A stretch of DNA of 64,000 nt from Diphasiastrum complanatum (Eukaryota; Streptophyta; Lycopodiopsida; Lycopodiales; Lycopodiaceae): the NCBI GenBank assembly GCA_029204225.1, contig CM055100.1, positions 47,010,516-47,074,515 of the forward strand, written 5' to 3'. A model generated the notes under the pieces. The model was given only the letters and a program-made list of their open reading frames with translations. It did no database searches and had not been told where the DNA came from. Shown here piece by piece: positions 1-10,385 of this stretch (within the stretch, counting starts at the first letter, position 1; each line of letters begins with the position of its first letter). Both the position numbers and the translations under genes were made by a program.

Positions 1-720
1 CACCGGCGTCTCAAAGGGCGCTGGGACTTGAGCGGTTTTCCCAACACGCGCTTAAGTCTAACATTCATCCATCATGCACTTACTTAAAGGCCAACTCAGA
101 AACGTAACAAGCTTAACCATTCAGACTTAAGAAAACTGGAATCCCAACCAACCCGAAAGCCAACTCAGAATCTGTCCCCAAAAGGTAACCAAAGTCAAAG
201 ACAAGCCACACATGAAACCCAAGGCATAGTGGTCGCCAAACTGACCGATTGGCATAGCGGCAAGCCCCATGTCGATGACAGGGACCCTTAGGCGCCAGCG
301 ACGCAAAAAGGTTGTAGTAAGGGTCCTTCCACTTGGACCAGTCCCAGAGGCGAAACCGAAATGGTAATCATCCCCAAGGATCAACTTTATTAGATTTGGA
401 AGAGGTTACATTCATACATAGACTGACCGGTCTCGGGGCCACCAACACGTGCTGGGCATTGTGCCTGGCTCGTGCTGGTAGAGGGAGCTGAGACCTGGCG
501 ACTGGATTCCTAGCGCTGGTCTGCCCAAGTTTCTGTCTGGCGGACTCCCCCTATAGTTCTGTTGTGATTCGGCACATCCCATCTGTTCTAAAACATAGTG
601 CTTTCTGGTAAAGCACGCTTTTTGGGACTTAGTTTTTATTTTGCTGATTAAGCCTGGCAAGCCTGGCAGAATCAATCTGGCTACCAGACATGGGTCTCGG
701 GAGCCGTTCCGGTGGCAGAA
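1..720 (-). mobile_element. diverged LTR-like segment, reverse orientation
   Basis: Read on the minus strand, this stretch follows the same order of landmarks as the LTR family described below but with many substitutions. The block around 380-420 (a poly-A-signal-like AATAAA-type stretch then a conserved AACCT box) and 150-200 match 24890-24960 of the reverse LTR at 24217-25083, and 420-520 matches its next block. No coding signal was found. It is probably an older relative of the family; the left edge is outside the window. Positions 721-904 hold nothing I recognise. Confidence 0.5.
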
Positions 721-904
721 TCAACTTGCTTCCTGACTAGGCCATAACTCAAGCTCCAGAGCTAGCTCATGACTTGTAACTACTTGACTGGCTCACCACA
801 GGTCGGAGGCTCAGTCCTTGACGTTCTAACTTGCTTTGGGACCTTAGGGAGCGTCACCCCTTAGAGTCTTACAGGGCACGCTGGGTGCACCTGAGTCAGC
901 TTTA

Positions 905-1340
905 CAACACTTTTGGGGAACGGGCTCTAACCTGTCGGCTGAGTTGGATGGCTTGCTTGGGTGGACGTTACCTGTTTATGGCTGTCCATTATGGCGTGGC
1001 GCCAGGTTGGCTTCCAGCACTCGTGACGAAGCTTTCAGTTGGTTAAGTCCGATGTAACTTGCTTGGAATGGATGTTACTCGTTTGTAACGAAGCTTTGAG
1101 TTGGTTAAGTTTGATGTATGTCGAGCGGCTTGCTTGGAGGGAAGTCACCCACATCGGGACCCCCGATCTGGCATGGCGCCAGGTTGGATCTCAATGTTGG
1201 TTTTCGGAACTTCAAGTTGGTTAAGTTTGATCGTTGTTTGCGAGTTGGATGCTTGTATGTCAAGTGGGTTTGGATGGCAAGAGTTAAGGCTGGGAAGCTA
1301 AGTCGTGGTTCCCGGCTCCCTTTGGGATGCCTGCACTACA
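905..1340 (+). mobile_element. 3' part of LTR, non-autonomous LTR element A (first LTR)
   Basis: The sequence matches the last third of the LTRs ending at 3728, 7400, 26329 and 30105, and ends in CTACA immediately before a primer binding site. The 5' part of this LTR is missing or too diverged to follow. The LTR contains short internal reiterations, such as the recurrent GAAGCTTNNAGTTGGTTAAG motif. Confidence 0.8.
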
Positions 1341-1342
1341 TG

Positions 1343-1355
1343 TGGTATCAGAGCC
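1343..1355 (+). other. primer binding site, initiator tRNA-Met type
   Basis: TGGTATCAGAGCC lies two bases after the LTR end. This is the standard plant initiator-methionine tRNA primer site for reverse transcription, and it fixes the orientation of the element as plus. Confidence 0.9.
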
Positions 1356-2089
1356 GACTGGCCGGTCAGCTATGTGGATCTTACGGAAATGGCCACGGTT
1401 TGGGGTTCATCAAGACAACTGTTGTGCAAGGTGTTGCCCACAGTGTAAGCATGGGTGCGTCCACAGTCAGGGTGGTCGGCAGAACGGGGGACTTGATGAG
1501 GCAAGGTGCTGCCCTTGAGGTGTAAGCACAGTCAGTTCTCGCGGTTCGGGCCTGCCGCTGTCTGCACATAGGACGGATGAGGCAAAGTGCTGCCTAGGGA
1601 GGTGAAAGCATGGCCTGTACCTTGTGGGGTGCGGGGCCACATATTCGAACTGTACGGGTTAACCATTGATACAGAGATGCTGCTCAAATTCGGGTGTAAA
1701 GCACGGGTGGTTAGCTGCCGGTGCGGGATAGCTGTCGATCGTTTAGCTATAAGGGCTATCCACCAAAAAGTGTTGGGGCTTGACTGAGGCAATGTGCTGC
1801 TTAATGGTGAAAGCACGAATAGTTGGAAGGGTGTCCTATGTGGGTTGATTCCGTGATCGATTTGTATGGGCGCGGCCAGGCAAAGGTCCGTTGGCAGGAC
1901 CATCTCAAAGGGGGACCTTGTCTTTGTTACTTATTAGTAAATCTGCCTGAGTGTCTTACTTGTATGTATTCGTGGTGAGTCTTAGTACTCGTGCTTTGTC
2001 TGGTTTGCATTATTGCTTGTGATACAAGGAGCTGATGGCTCGAGAAGGAACCTTTTCTTTTGAAGGCTGATACCATCAAACAAAGAGGA

Positions 2090-2583
2090 CTATAGAATCT
2101 CTGGGGCGGATTTGCAGTTCAAGTACTCACATGTGAACGACAACGAAACGACTCAATGTTTGCAAAGGATCGATGGCTAGCCTGTTTCTTTGGTTAGTTT
2201 CATTTGCGACAACGCCCACCAGACGCAAGCAGGAAGTCAAAAGTTGGAAAGGGCCATTTCAGGGGAGATCTTCTATGGAGCAGTTGGTCTTCATTTTGGG
2301 ACGGCCACCTTTGGAATTGAAACTCACTGAGCATGGGCGATATTCAGAATCTGTGGGGCGGATTTGCAGTTCAAGTACTCGCACGTGAACAAAAACGAAA
2401 CGACTCAATGTTTGCAAAGGATGGATGGCTAGCCTGTTCTTTGGGTTAGTTTCATTTGCGACAACGCCCACCAGACGCAAGCAAGAAGTCAAAAGTTGGA
2501 AAGGGCAATTTCAGGGGAGATCTTCTATGGAATAGTTGGTCTTCATTTTGGGACGACCACCTTTGGAACTGAAACTCACTGAG
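2090..2583 (+). repeat. about 251-bp tandem duplication inside the internal region
   Basis: Two adjacent copies begin AGAATCTSTGGGGCGG, at about 2093 and 2344. The second internal region of this element (about 4510-4760) has only one copy, and the complete element at 27081-27580 has two. Confidence 0.8.
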
Positions 2584-3728
2584 TGTTGTAAAGATACCTT
2601 TACAAGCTTTACTTCCGGCGCCATCGGCGCCAGCTATGTCCCCGGCGCCAGCAGCGCCCCTGCTGCTCCCGGCGCCAACGGCGCCAGCGCCGTTCCCGAC
2701 GCCACTCTGACCAGAATCCAGCCGGCACCAAGCTCCTATGGCTGAAAATCTTTGATCGGTTCTGGCGGAGTCCAGAGAGCTCAGATCGATGTGCAATCAC
2801 CTCACACGAGCTAGGCATGATTAAAGGAAGCCTGGGGATCAATAAAATCTAGAGAGAGAAAATGACTTTCCTGAAAGAGAAAATCCTAGAGAGAGAAAAA
2901 CGTGCTTTACCAGCTTGGGTAGTGCTTGGTATGAGGGGGGTGCCGAATCACACCAATACTATAGGGGAGTGCGGGTTGCGACTCAGGGCGAGCTCCAACC
3001 AAGTCTCAGCCTCCCTTGCTGGAATGTTGTCATGGCTCTCGCCTTGGCATGCTAGCGCCATGGAGACTGGGGTCGGTCACACACTTGAAATGTAACCTTC
3101 TCAGATTTATCAATAAAGTGGAATTTTCGTCAAACTGACTCTGATTACCTTCTGGGTTTCAGTGTTCAGTAAAAGGGCCAGTTCTAAGGCCGATTTCATA
3201 ATTTTTAAGTTGGCACATAGCTGAGGGTTGTATCCCGGGACGCCAGCGGTATGCCGTCGGGACCATTCGGTCCATGGCGCCAGCGGTATGCTGTCGGGAC
3301 CATTTGGTCCAGGAACTGGTTGTTTCCATATCTGTCACGGCTTGTGGTTCTGAGTGTTCCTTGCATGAACGTGAATGGGTTAAGCTCTTGGAGAACGGGC
3401 TCTAACCTGCCGGCTGAGTTGGATGGCTTGCTTGGGTGGATGTTACCTGTTTATGGCTGTCCAGTCTGGCGTGGAGCCAGGTTGGCTTCCAGCGCTCGTG
3501 ACGAAGCTTTCAGTTGGTTAAGTCTGATGTAAGTCAGACCGCTTGGTTGGAATGGATGTTACTTGTTTGTAACGAAGCTTCGAGTTGGTTAAGTTTGATG
3601 TATGTCGGGCGGCTTGCTTGGAGGGAAGTCACCCACGTCGGGACCCCCGATCTGGCATGGCGCCAGGTTGGATCTCAATGGGAAGCTAAATCGTGGTTCC
3701 CGGCTCCCTTTGGGATGCCTGCGCTACA
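2584..3728 (+). mobile_element. LTR, middle LTR of compound element A
   Basis: It starts TGTTGTAAAG and ends GCGCTACA (TG...CA). It carries a GC-rich 5' box of GGCGCC repeats, an AATAAA-type poly-A signal near 3111 and a two-copy module containing GGCGCCAGCGGTATGC (about 3240-3310). It is followed by its own primer site at 3731. It is shorter than the LTR at 6108 mainly because it lacks the partial duplication there and carries an internal deletion near 3680. Confidence 0.85.
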
Positions 3729-6093
3729 TGTGGTATCAGAGCCGACTGGCCGGTCAGCTATGCGGATCTCACGGAAATGGCCACGGTTTGGGGTTCATCA
3801 AGACAACTGTTGTGCAAGGTGCTAGCAGCCCACAGTGTAAGCACGGGTGCGTCCACGGTCGGGGTGGTTGGCAGGACGGGGGCTTGATGAGTCAAAGTGC
3901 TGCCCTTGAGGTGTAAGCACGGTCAGTTTCCGCTGTTCGGGCCTGGCACCGTCTGCACGTATAACAGATGAGGCAATGTGCTGCCATTAGGATGGTGTAA
4001 GCACGGTCTGTGCCTTGTGGGGTGCGGGGTGACATATTCGCGATGGCCACCATTCGTTTAGCTATAAGGGCTATCGACCAAATTTGGTGGGGGTGTTACT
4101 GAGGCAATGTGCTGCCTAACGGTGAAAGCACGGGTGCATCCACGATTTGGGTGGTATGCTGTCGATCGTTTAGATATAAGGGCTATCGACCAAAAAGTGG
4201 TGGGGCGTGACTGAGGCAATGTGCTGCTTAATGGTGAAAGCACGGATGGTTGGAGGGGTGTCCTATGTGGGCTGATTCTGTGATCGATTTGTATGGGCGC
4301 GGCCAGGCAAAGGTCTGTTGGCAGGACCATCTCAAAGGGGGACCTTGGCTTTGTTACTTGTTAGTAAACCTGCCTGAGTGTCTTACTTGTATGTATTCGT
4401 GGTGAGTCTTAGTACTCGTGCTTTGCCTGGTTTTCAAGATTGCTTGTGATACAAGGAGCTGATGGCTCGAGAAGGAACCATTTCTTTTGAAGGCTGATAC
4501 CATCGAACAAAGAGGACTACAGAATCTATGGGGCAGATTTGCAGTTCAAGTACTCACACGTGAACGACAACGAAACGACTCAATGTTTGCAAAGGATGGA
4601 TGGCTAGCCTGTTTCTTGGGTTAGTTTCATTTGCGACAACGCCCACCAGACGCAAGCAGGAAGTCAAAAGTTGGAAAGGGCAATTTCAGGGGAGATCTTC
4701 TATGGAGCAGTTGGTCTTCATTTTGGGACGGCCTCCTTCGAAACTGAAACTCACTGAGCATGGGTGATATCCAGTATCAGTTGGGTTTTTCCTCAAAGTG
4801 GAAAAGACTAGGATCCTCTTCAGAGATTGGCAACAAGTTGGATCGAGCCATAATCCTAGCAGATGGGAAGCAAAGTGTTGGAAAGGCTTTTTGTCCGAAG
4901 AACTCTACTCTAAGTCCGATCAGCTGATTTTATAAGTGGAGGGGAACTATGACACACACCTCTCTCTTGGGGCAAATTTTGAATGAAAGTTGATCAAAAT
5001 GGGGGCAAATTCAAGGTGACCTAGCCATACTCACACGAGGAGACTGGCGAACTTTGGACCTAATAAGTTGACAAGTTTTTGTTGTGGAAAGGAAAGTGTG
5101 TTATAGGCTTTCTCTGGACCAGCAATGATGAGTAAACATATGAGTACGCTGGCTTGTGTTACGTGTAAGGCAGCTGATCAATGAAGGAACTGTGAAAGTT
5201 GAGTCTTGCATGAGAGACTTGGTATTTCGAACGGACGCTAAGGGACAGTTCGCGTTGAGATTGGACTAGTGCAAACTCTGGGTGCATGTGTCTGATTCAA
5301 AGAGAGCTACTTGAAGCCAAGCTCGATGTACACTTCTTGTTTTGACTGTGAGGCAACTGACCAGTGATGGAATTGTGAAAGTCAAGTTTTGCGCGACGGA
5401 CATGGTGCTTCAAACAAACGCGAAGAGATAGTTCGGATGCGGATCAAACTGGTGCGACCCTTTGGCTTTCCACGAGGTCAATGGTTACATTTGGGCTGAT
5501 TCAAAGAGCTACTTCAAGCTAAGTGAGAGGTGCATTGCGGAGTACTCAATCTTTGCCTACCTTAAAGAGCCAAGATGGAAAAGTATCAAGATCAGGCTGG
5601 GACAAGGAGAGAAATCAAGGTGCAGAAGCAACAAGGCACGGAGTGGACCATAAAGTGGGCAATCAAACGATAAATCCTTCGGCTCAGGGAGCCTTGATAC
5701 CTGTGCGGAACTGAACAAATCTGGTGCTCAGGGAGCTCAACACAAAGTGCATCAAGGACAAATCAGGAGCTCAAAGGAGTTCCAAAGTCGAAAGTCAGAA
5801 GCGACAGGGACGTACATTTCAAAGAAAGGCCTCTGTCACTAGTTAATAAGGTTCTCGGGTTTTACGAAAGCGATATCAAATCTACGCTTTTCCCAGACAA
5901 AGATATTTTTTTCAAGTTATGTAATTTTTCAGTACAAAAAGCTGAGCCTCCGACTTGTGGTGTGCCAGCTTCAATGTTAATAAAAAGTGGCCAATAAATT
6001 GAGTACTGTGCCAAGTAGCTTAAATGTATAGTCATTTTAATTGGGAGACACCTTTACTTTAATCTGACATCTGATGAGGACATCAGATTTTAT
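3729..6093 (+). mobile_element. internal region 2 of compound element A (full-length, non-coding)
   Basis: Matches 26330-28909 of the complete element. It has only one copy of the 251-bp repeat and small deletions around 4040-4140, where one segment is reiterated. The longest frame, at 5462-5653, is shared with 28273-28464 but has no recognisable retroelement motif (no zinc knuckle, DSG, YVDD or integrase signature). I treat it as non-coding. Confidence 0.75.
3731..3743 (+). other. second primer binding site, initiator tRNA-Met type
   Basis: TGGTATCAGAGCC lies two bases after the LTR end at 3728, identical to the site at 1343. Two primer sites in one array show a tandem LTR-internal-LTR-internal arrangement. 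Confidence 0.9.
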
Positions 6094-6107
6094 AAAGGTG
6101 GGGTGGA
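6094..6107 (+). other. polypurine tract of element A
   Basis: AAAGGTGGGGTGGA lies directly before the 3' LTR start. The same tract precedes the 3' LTR at 28924. This is the expected site of plus-strand priming. Confidence 0.8.
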
Positions 6108-7400
6108 TGTTGTAAAGCTACCTTTACAAGCTTTACTTCCGGCGCCATCGGCGCCAGCTATGTCCCCGGCGCCAGCAGCGCCACTGTTGCTCCCGGCGCC
6201 AACTGAAACTCACTGAGTGTTGTAAAGCTACCTTTACAAGCTTTACTTCCGGCGCCATCGGCGCCAGCTATGTCCCTGGTGCCAGCAGCGCCCCTGCTGC
6301 TCCCGGTGCCAACTGCGTCGGCGCCGCTCCCGGCGCCACTGTGACCAGAATCCAACCGGCGCCAAGTTCCAATGGCTAAAAATCTTTGATCGGTTCTAGC
6401 GGAGTCCAGAGAGCTCAAATCGATGTGCAATCACCTCACACGATCTAGGCATGATTAAAGGAAGCCTGGGGATCAATAAAATCTAGAGAGAGAAAATGAC
6501 TTTCTAGAAAGAGAAAATCCTAGAGAGAGAAAAACGTGCTTTACCAGCTTGGGTAGAGTGCTTGGTATGAGGGGGGGTGCCGAATCACACCAATACTATA
6601 GGGGAGTGCGGGTTGCGACTCAGGGCGAGCTCCAACCAAGTCTCAGCCTCCCTTGCTGGAATGTTGTCATGGCTCTCGCCTTGGCATGCTAGCGCCCCGG
6701 AGACTAGGGTCGGTCACACACTTGAAATGTAACCTTCTCAAATTTATCAATAAAGTGGGATTTTTCTCAAACTGACTCTGATTACCTTCTGGGTTTCAGT
6801 GTTCGGTAAAAGCGCCAGTTGTAAGGCCGCTTCCAAATTTTTAAGTTGGCACGTAGCTGAGGGTCGTATCCCGGGACGCCAGCGGTATGCCGTCGGGACC
6901 ATTCGGTCCGTGGCGCCAGCGGTATGCTGTCGGGACCATTTGGTCCAGGAACTGGTTGTTTCCGTATCTGTCGCGGCTTGTGGTTCTGAGTGTTCTTTGC
7001 TTGAACGTGAATGGGTTAAGCTCTTGGGGAACGGGCTCTAACCTGTCGGCTGAGTTGGATGGCTTGCTTGGGTGGACGTTACCTGTTTATGGCTGTCCAG
7101 TCTGGCGTGGCGCCAGGTTGGCTTCCAGCGCTCGTGACGAAGCTTTCAGTTGGTTAAGTCTGATGTAAGTCAGACCGCTTGCTTGAATTGGATGTTACTC
7201 GTGTCACCCACATCAGGACCCCCGATCTGGCATGGCGCCAGGTTGGATCTCAATGTTGGTTTTCGGAACTTCAAGTTGGTTAAGTCTGATCGTTGTTGGC
7301 GAGTTGCCTGCTTGTATGTCAAGTGGGTTTGGATGACAAGAGTTGAAAGCTGGAAAGCTAAGTCGTGGTTCCCGGCTCCCTTTGGGATGCCTGCGCTACA
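6108..7400 (+). mobile_element. 3' LTR of compound element A, with partial duplication of its start
   Basis: It starts TGTTGTAAAG after the polypurine tract and ends CTACA at 7400. The first ~95 bases are repeated. At 6201-6217 comes the internal-region end AACTGAAACTCACTGAG, then the LTR starts again at 6218. The same chimeric joint occurs at 2567-2584. The LTR end abuts the leader of the first methyltransferase gene. Confidence 0.85.
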
Positions 7401-7480
7401 CCTAGCCCCTTGGGCCTTCTATGCAGGTCGGCAAAGGCTACACCTAGCCCCTTGGGCCTTCTATGCAGGTCGGCAAAGGC
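7397..7480 (+). repeat. 42-bp perfect tandem duplication across the LTR/host junction
   Basis: The unit at 7397-7438 (TACACCTAGCCCCTTGGG...) is repeated at 7439-7480. It includes the last four bases of the LTR plus host-like sequence matching the third gene copy near 59480-59510, so it probably arose after the LTR was in place. Confidence 0.85.
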
Positions 7481-8158
7481 CCTCCCGAGGGCTTCCCCCA
7501 ACTTTTCTAAAAATATGCAATACTTTGATACCCTCCTAGCACTGGTACTGAGTTACAAAACAGCTCACGCGGTCAATGGCTCATGCAGCGCTCATGATTT
7601 CGGTAGCAGTACGAGCAAGCACACGCCTGGATCCTGATGATCGACTCCTTGGACAGATTTTTTGCTTGTTTCTCACCGATTGTGCAGCCAGAACATGCAA
7701 CTTCCTAAATCCAACGATGCTGAGGCTCAAGATACATCGCGTCAGGCTCGTGAGGCGTGAGCTGTTGACAAGCCTCAAGAGTCAAGATACATCGCGATTC
7801 GCGTTCAGCCTGGTGGCCTGTTCTCCGTCCGTACTATTGCGTAAATAATACTTCCTTGTTTGCGTCGCCGGCCGCGATGGCCCCTCTGGAAACTCCCAGT
7901 CTTCGCGTCCTCAACAAGGTCGAGGGCAACTTCAAAATTCAAATACGCCGGCACCCGTTCACGCTGCAACCGGCCCTCCCGAAAAATCGAGACCAAAAAC
8001 CTGACCACACGCTCTTTTTTCTGCAACCTGTAGGTTGGTCTGGTACAGTTGGTTGTAGGACTTTGCCCATTGTCTGTGAGCACTCATAAGTCTCACAATA
8101 TCCTGTGAGCACTCATAAGTCTCACAATATCCATTCTCGTATTCATCCTCGTCTTGCT
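7481..8158 (+). promoter_or_regulatory. upstream and leader region of methyltransferase copy 1, with conserved leader ORF
   Basis: Homologous to 59510-60305 but with three short stretches missing (near 7588, 7627 and 7702). It contains an ORF at 7877-8089 (70 aa, begins MAPLETPSLRVLNK, arginine-rich) that is conserved in all three copies. That ORF could be an upstream ORF, or a first exon coding a targeting peptide if spliced at the GT after CTGCAACCT; neither can be settled here. A 29-bp unit is tandemly duplicated at 8075-8132. Confidence 0.5.
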
Positions 8159-10385
8159 ATGAGCAGAGAAGTACATGGGCAGGAGGAGCAGCACCAGCAG
8201 TCGTCCGCTTTCGAGCAAACCTACGGAGGAGACCTGTTTGCACTCTGGAGTGAATCGTTGGGGGATCACTGCCATCATGGGTATTACGAGAATCATCTGC
8301 AACTAGACGGCAATGGTACTCTCAATGAAGACTCATTTACCCTTGCTCGAGAGGCAGCTGTGAGATTAATCGATAAGCTGCTTCTATGGGCCAATATTCC
8401 TGGTACTGTTCCTTGTTTTTAGCAGATTAATGCTCTTAATCTGCTGATCGTTTCTTCAGGAAACAGTAACATCATCGTATAAGCGCTCTCCTGCTTTTCC
8501 AGTCCATAGCATATAGTAATATGTTTCTGATACGCAACGTTCTTTAAATGGGCATTCAGAAAGCTCAGTTCGGAATACGTCCCAGCTGCGTATGATGTTG
8601 GCAAAACTTCACTTGCATTCTTTAACTTAACGCTTTCATGAATCAATTTATAGAATATCTGCAAGGTACAATTTGGAGACGAAATTTGTTATTTAGTTTG
8701 GTAGGTGGTCCTGCAGCAGATGGTGGTGGTCATGGGCCGCAGAGAATTTTAGATGTTGGAATGGGCCTTGGTGCAGCATCCCGCTACTTCGGCAAAAGAT
8801 TTCCACACGCAACCGTTCAAGGCATCAGCTTGGCCAAGGTTGAGGTGGAAATTGCTACCAAGCTAACAGCTTCTCAAAACCTGTCAGATAAGGTAGTCTC
8901 GTTGTGAGATAGCAAGCAAGTTGCTTGCATGCGTAAGTATGTGTGTGCGTGTGTGACCTAGCTTGATATTTAGTTATAGGAGCTGATTTTCTCAAATGGA
9001 AGTAAAATACAAAAAGAAGTCATGCATAAAATCCTTAATATGAGAGAGAGAGAGAGAGAGACCCTTAAGTGAGGGAAAGCCAAGGATATAGACACAATGA
9101 TGGCTATGATGGAGAGTAGAGACGTTTTTAACGTTGTTGAGGAAATGTTAGTTCCATTATGGCTATAGCTAGTTAATTCATTTAGACCGGACGACCATTC
9201 TTGTCTATTTATGTTTTCATGCACACCGCAAAAGAGAATATCCTATGCATCTAATTATCTCTGAACCGTGCAGGTGAGCTTTTTGTATGCAGATGCACGT
9301 ACACTTCCGTTCCCAAATAATGAGTACGATCTTGTGTGGTGTTTGGAGTGCGCCGATCATATATTAGAGCGGGAGCAGGTATAAACATCAAGTAAATCAG
9401 ATCTTCCGGCCTTATGCAATCTAGGGATCCCAATAACAGCAACTCAATGTGTAGAGCAGCGAACTAATGAGCTAAGTAAATTAGTGAGTAGAGTGAAATG
9501 CAGTTTGAGCACCTTCACACATAGGACTGTTTTCATGTAGCTCATGAAGGAACTTGCTCGTGTGACTGCGCCTGGAGGTAAAATTGTGTTGACAACAATG
9601 TGCAATCGTGAACTCTTACCTCATGAAAAATCTCTGAGTGAAAGTGAGAAGGTAATAATCTCTGTCACATGTTTATTTATTGCGCTGAAGGTCAAGTATG
9701 ACTGATTTTGTGATTGAAGGAGCTCAAAGTCATTTTCTTCTTCCCAAGAAGTCCTAGGAAACTATTTTCCAATGCCATTTTTTTTCTTCTCAGGAAGTCT
9801 TGGAAAACATTTTTTCCGATGACCTTGCTGTTGCTTCGTGGTCACAGCCATCCCTATATCTCAGATTGGCAGAAGAGAATGGATTGGAGGTAATTACTAG
9901 CTCATTGCAAATTTGATGTACTGAACATGTTGTCAAGTCTGTTCCAATTTATACGATCAGTTCTATTATGTTGGTTCAATTATATATATATATATATGAT
10001 AATCTACTCATGATACTGTGCCTACGCTTGTAGGCTATTCAAAGTGATAATTGGACGAAGTATGTAACTCCAGGAGTGCCGATATGGATTCACTTCTACA
10101 AGAATTCAGATCTCTCTATTGGTAATGCACTAATCATTCTTTAATTATTCCGCATTTGGTTATAATTTAAAGATGACTCTAGAAGTGCCTTTTATTCGAG
10201 TTGGTCTATACTCTCTATTTGAAAAAACATATCATGATGTGCTTGCAGTTGGAGTCAAAGCATTTTCCATGGCTTTACCTGCCCTTATGAAGGCCTATGA
10301 ACAAGGACTTGTCGAGTATTTTGTATTCAAGGCAGTAAAAATCATCTTCTTGATACTCTCTCTATTGATGCTTATCATCGTTTAG
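8159..10385 (+). CDS. gamma-tocopherol-methyltransferase-like SAM methyltransferase, copy 1 (C-terminal frameshift)
   Basis: Seven exons inferred from GT-AG sites that keep phase: 8159-8402, 8717-8892, 9274-9378, 9541-9651, 9794-9889, 10034-10121, 10249-10385, giving about 318 aa. The N terminus has the WSESLGDHCHHGYYE segment typical of the tocopherol methyltransferase group. Motif I is ILDVGMGLGAASRYF (about 92-106), followed by YADARTLPFPNNEYDLVW (about 145-162) and ELARVTAPGGKIVLTT (about 179-194). The later parts (SWSQPSLYLRLAEENG, NWTKYVTP) also follow the family order. Relatives methylate tocopherol precursors or, in some plants, alkaloid nitrogens; the substrate here is unknown. The family phrase S-G-E-H after the post-I motif is replaced by ECADH. 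In the last exon one extra base after GCAGTAAAA changes the normal end (KPSS stop in copy 2) to a hydrophobic tail, IIFLILSLLMLIIV. The start is chosen at MSREVHGQ; the frame is open a little upstream. Confidence 0.85.

Larger units (their letters stand above)
1341..2583 (+). mobile_element. internal region 1 of compound element A (truncated, non-coding)
   Basis: The region runs from the primer site to the next LTR with no gag or pol motif in any frame. It matches 26330-27570 of the complete element. It stops at ...AACTCACTGAG, where the next LTR begins directly; the right half of the internal region, including the polypurine tract, is absent. The family therefore appears non-autonomous (LARD-like). 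Confidence 0.75.

Noticed and set aside
2600-2745. Alanine/proline-rich frames (APAAPGANGAS type) in the LTR 5' box, also near 25100, 28950 and on the minus strand
   Set aside because: Come from GGCGCC-rich repeats that are open in several frames; inside an LTR, with no conserved start.
5462-5653. 63-aa frame MAFHEVNGYIWADSKSYF in the LTR element internal region, also 28273-28464
   Set aside because: Conserved only because the copies are near-identical; no gag-like motif, no extension and no family match recognised.
8419-8664. 81-aa minus-strand frame MQIFYKLIHESVKLKNASEV, repeated in the other copies
   Set aside because: Lies in intron 1 of the methyltransferase on the opposite strand and is kept only through recent duplication; no family recognised.
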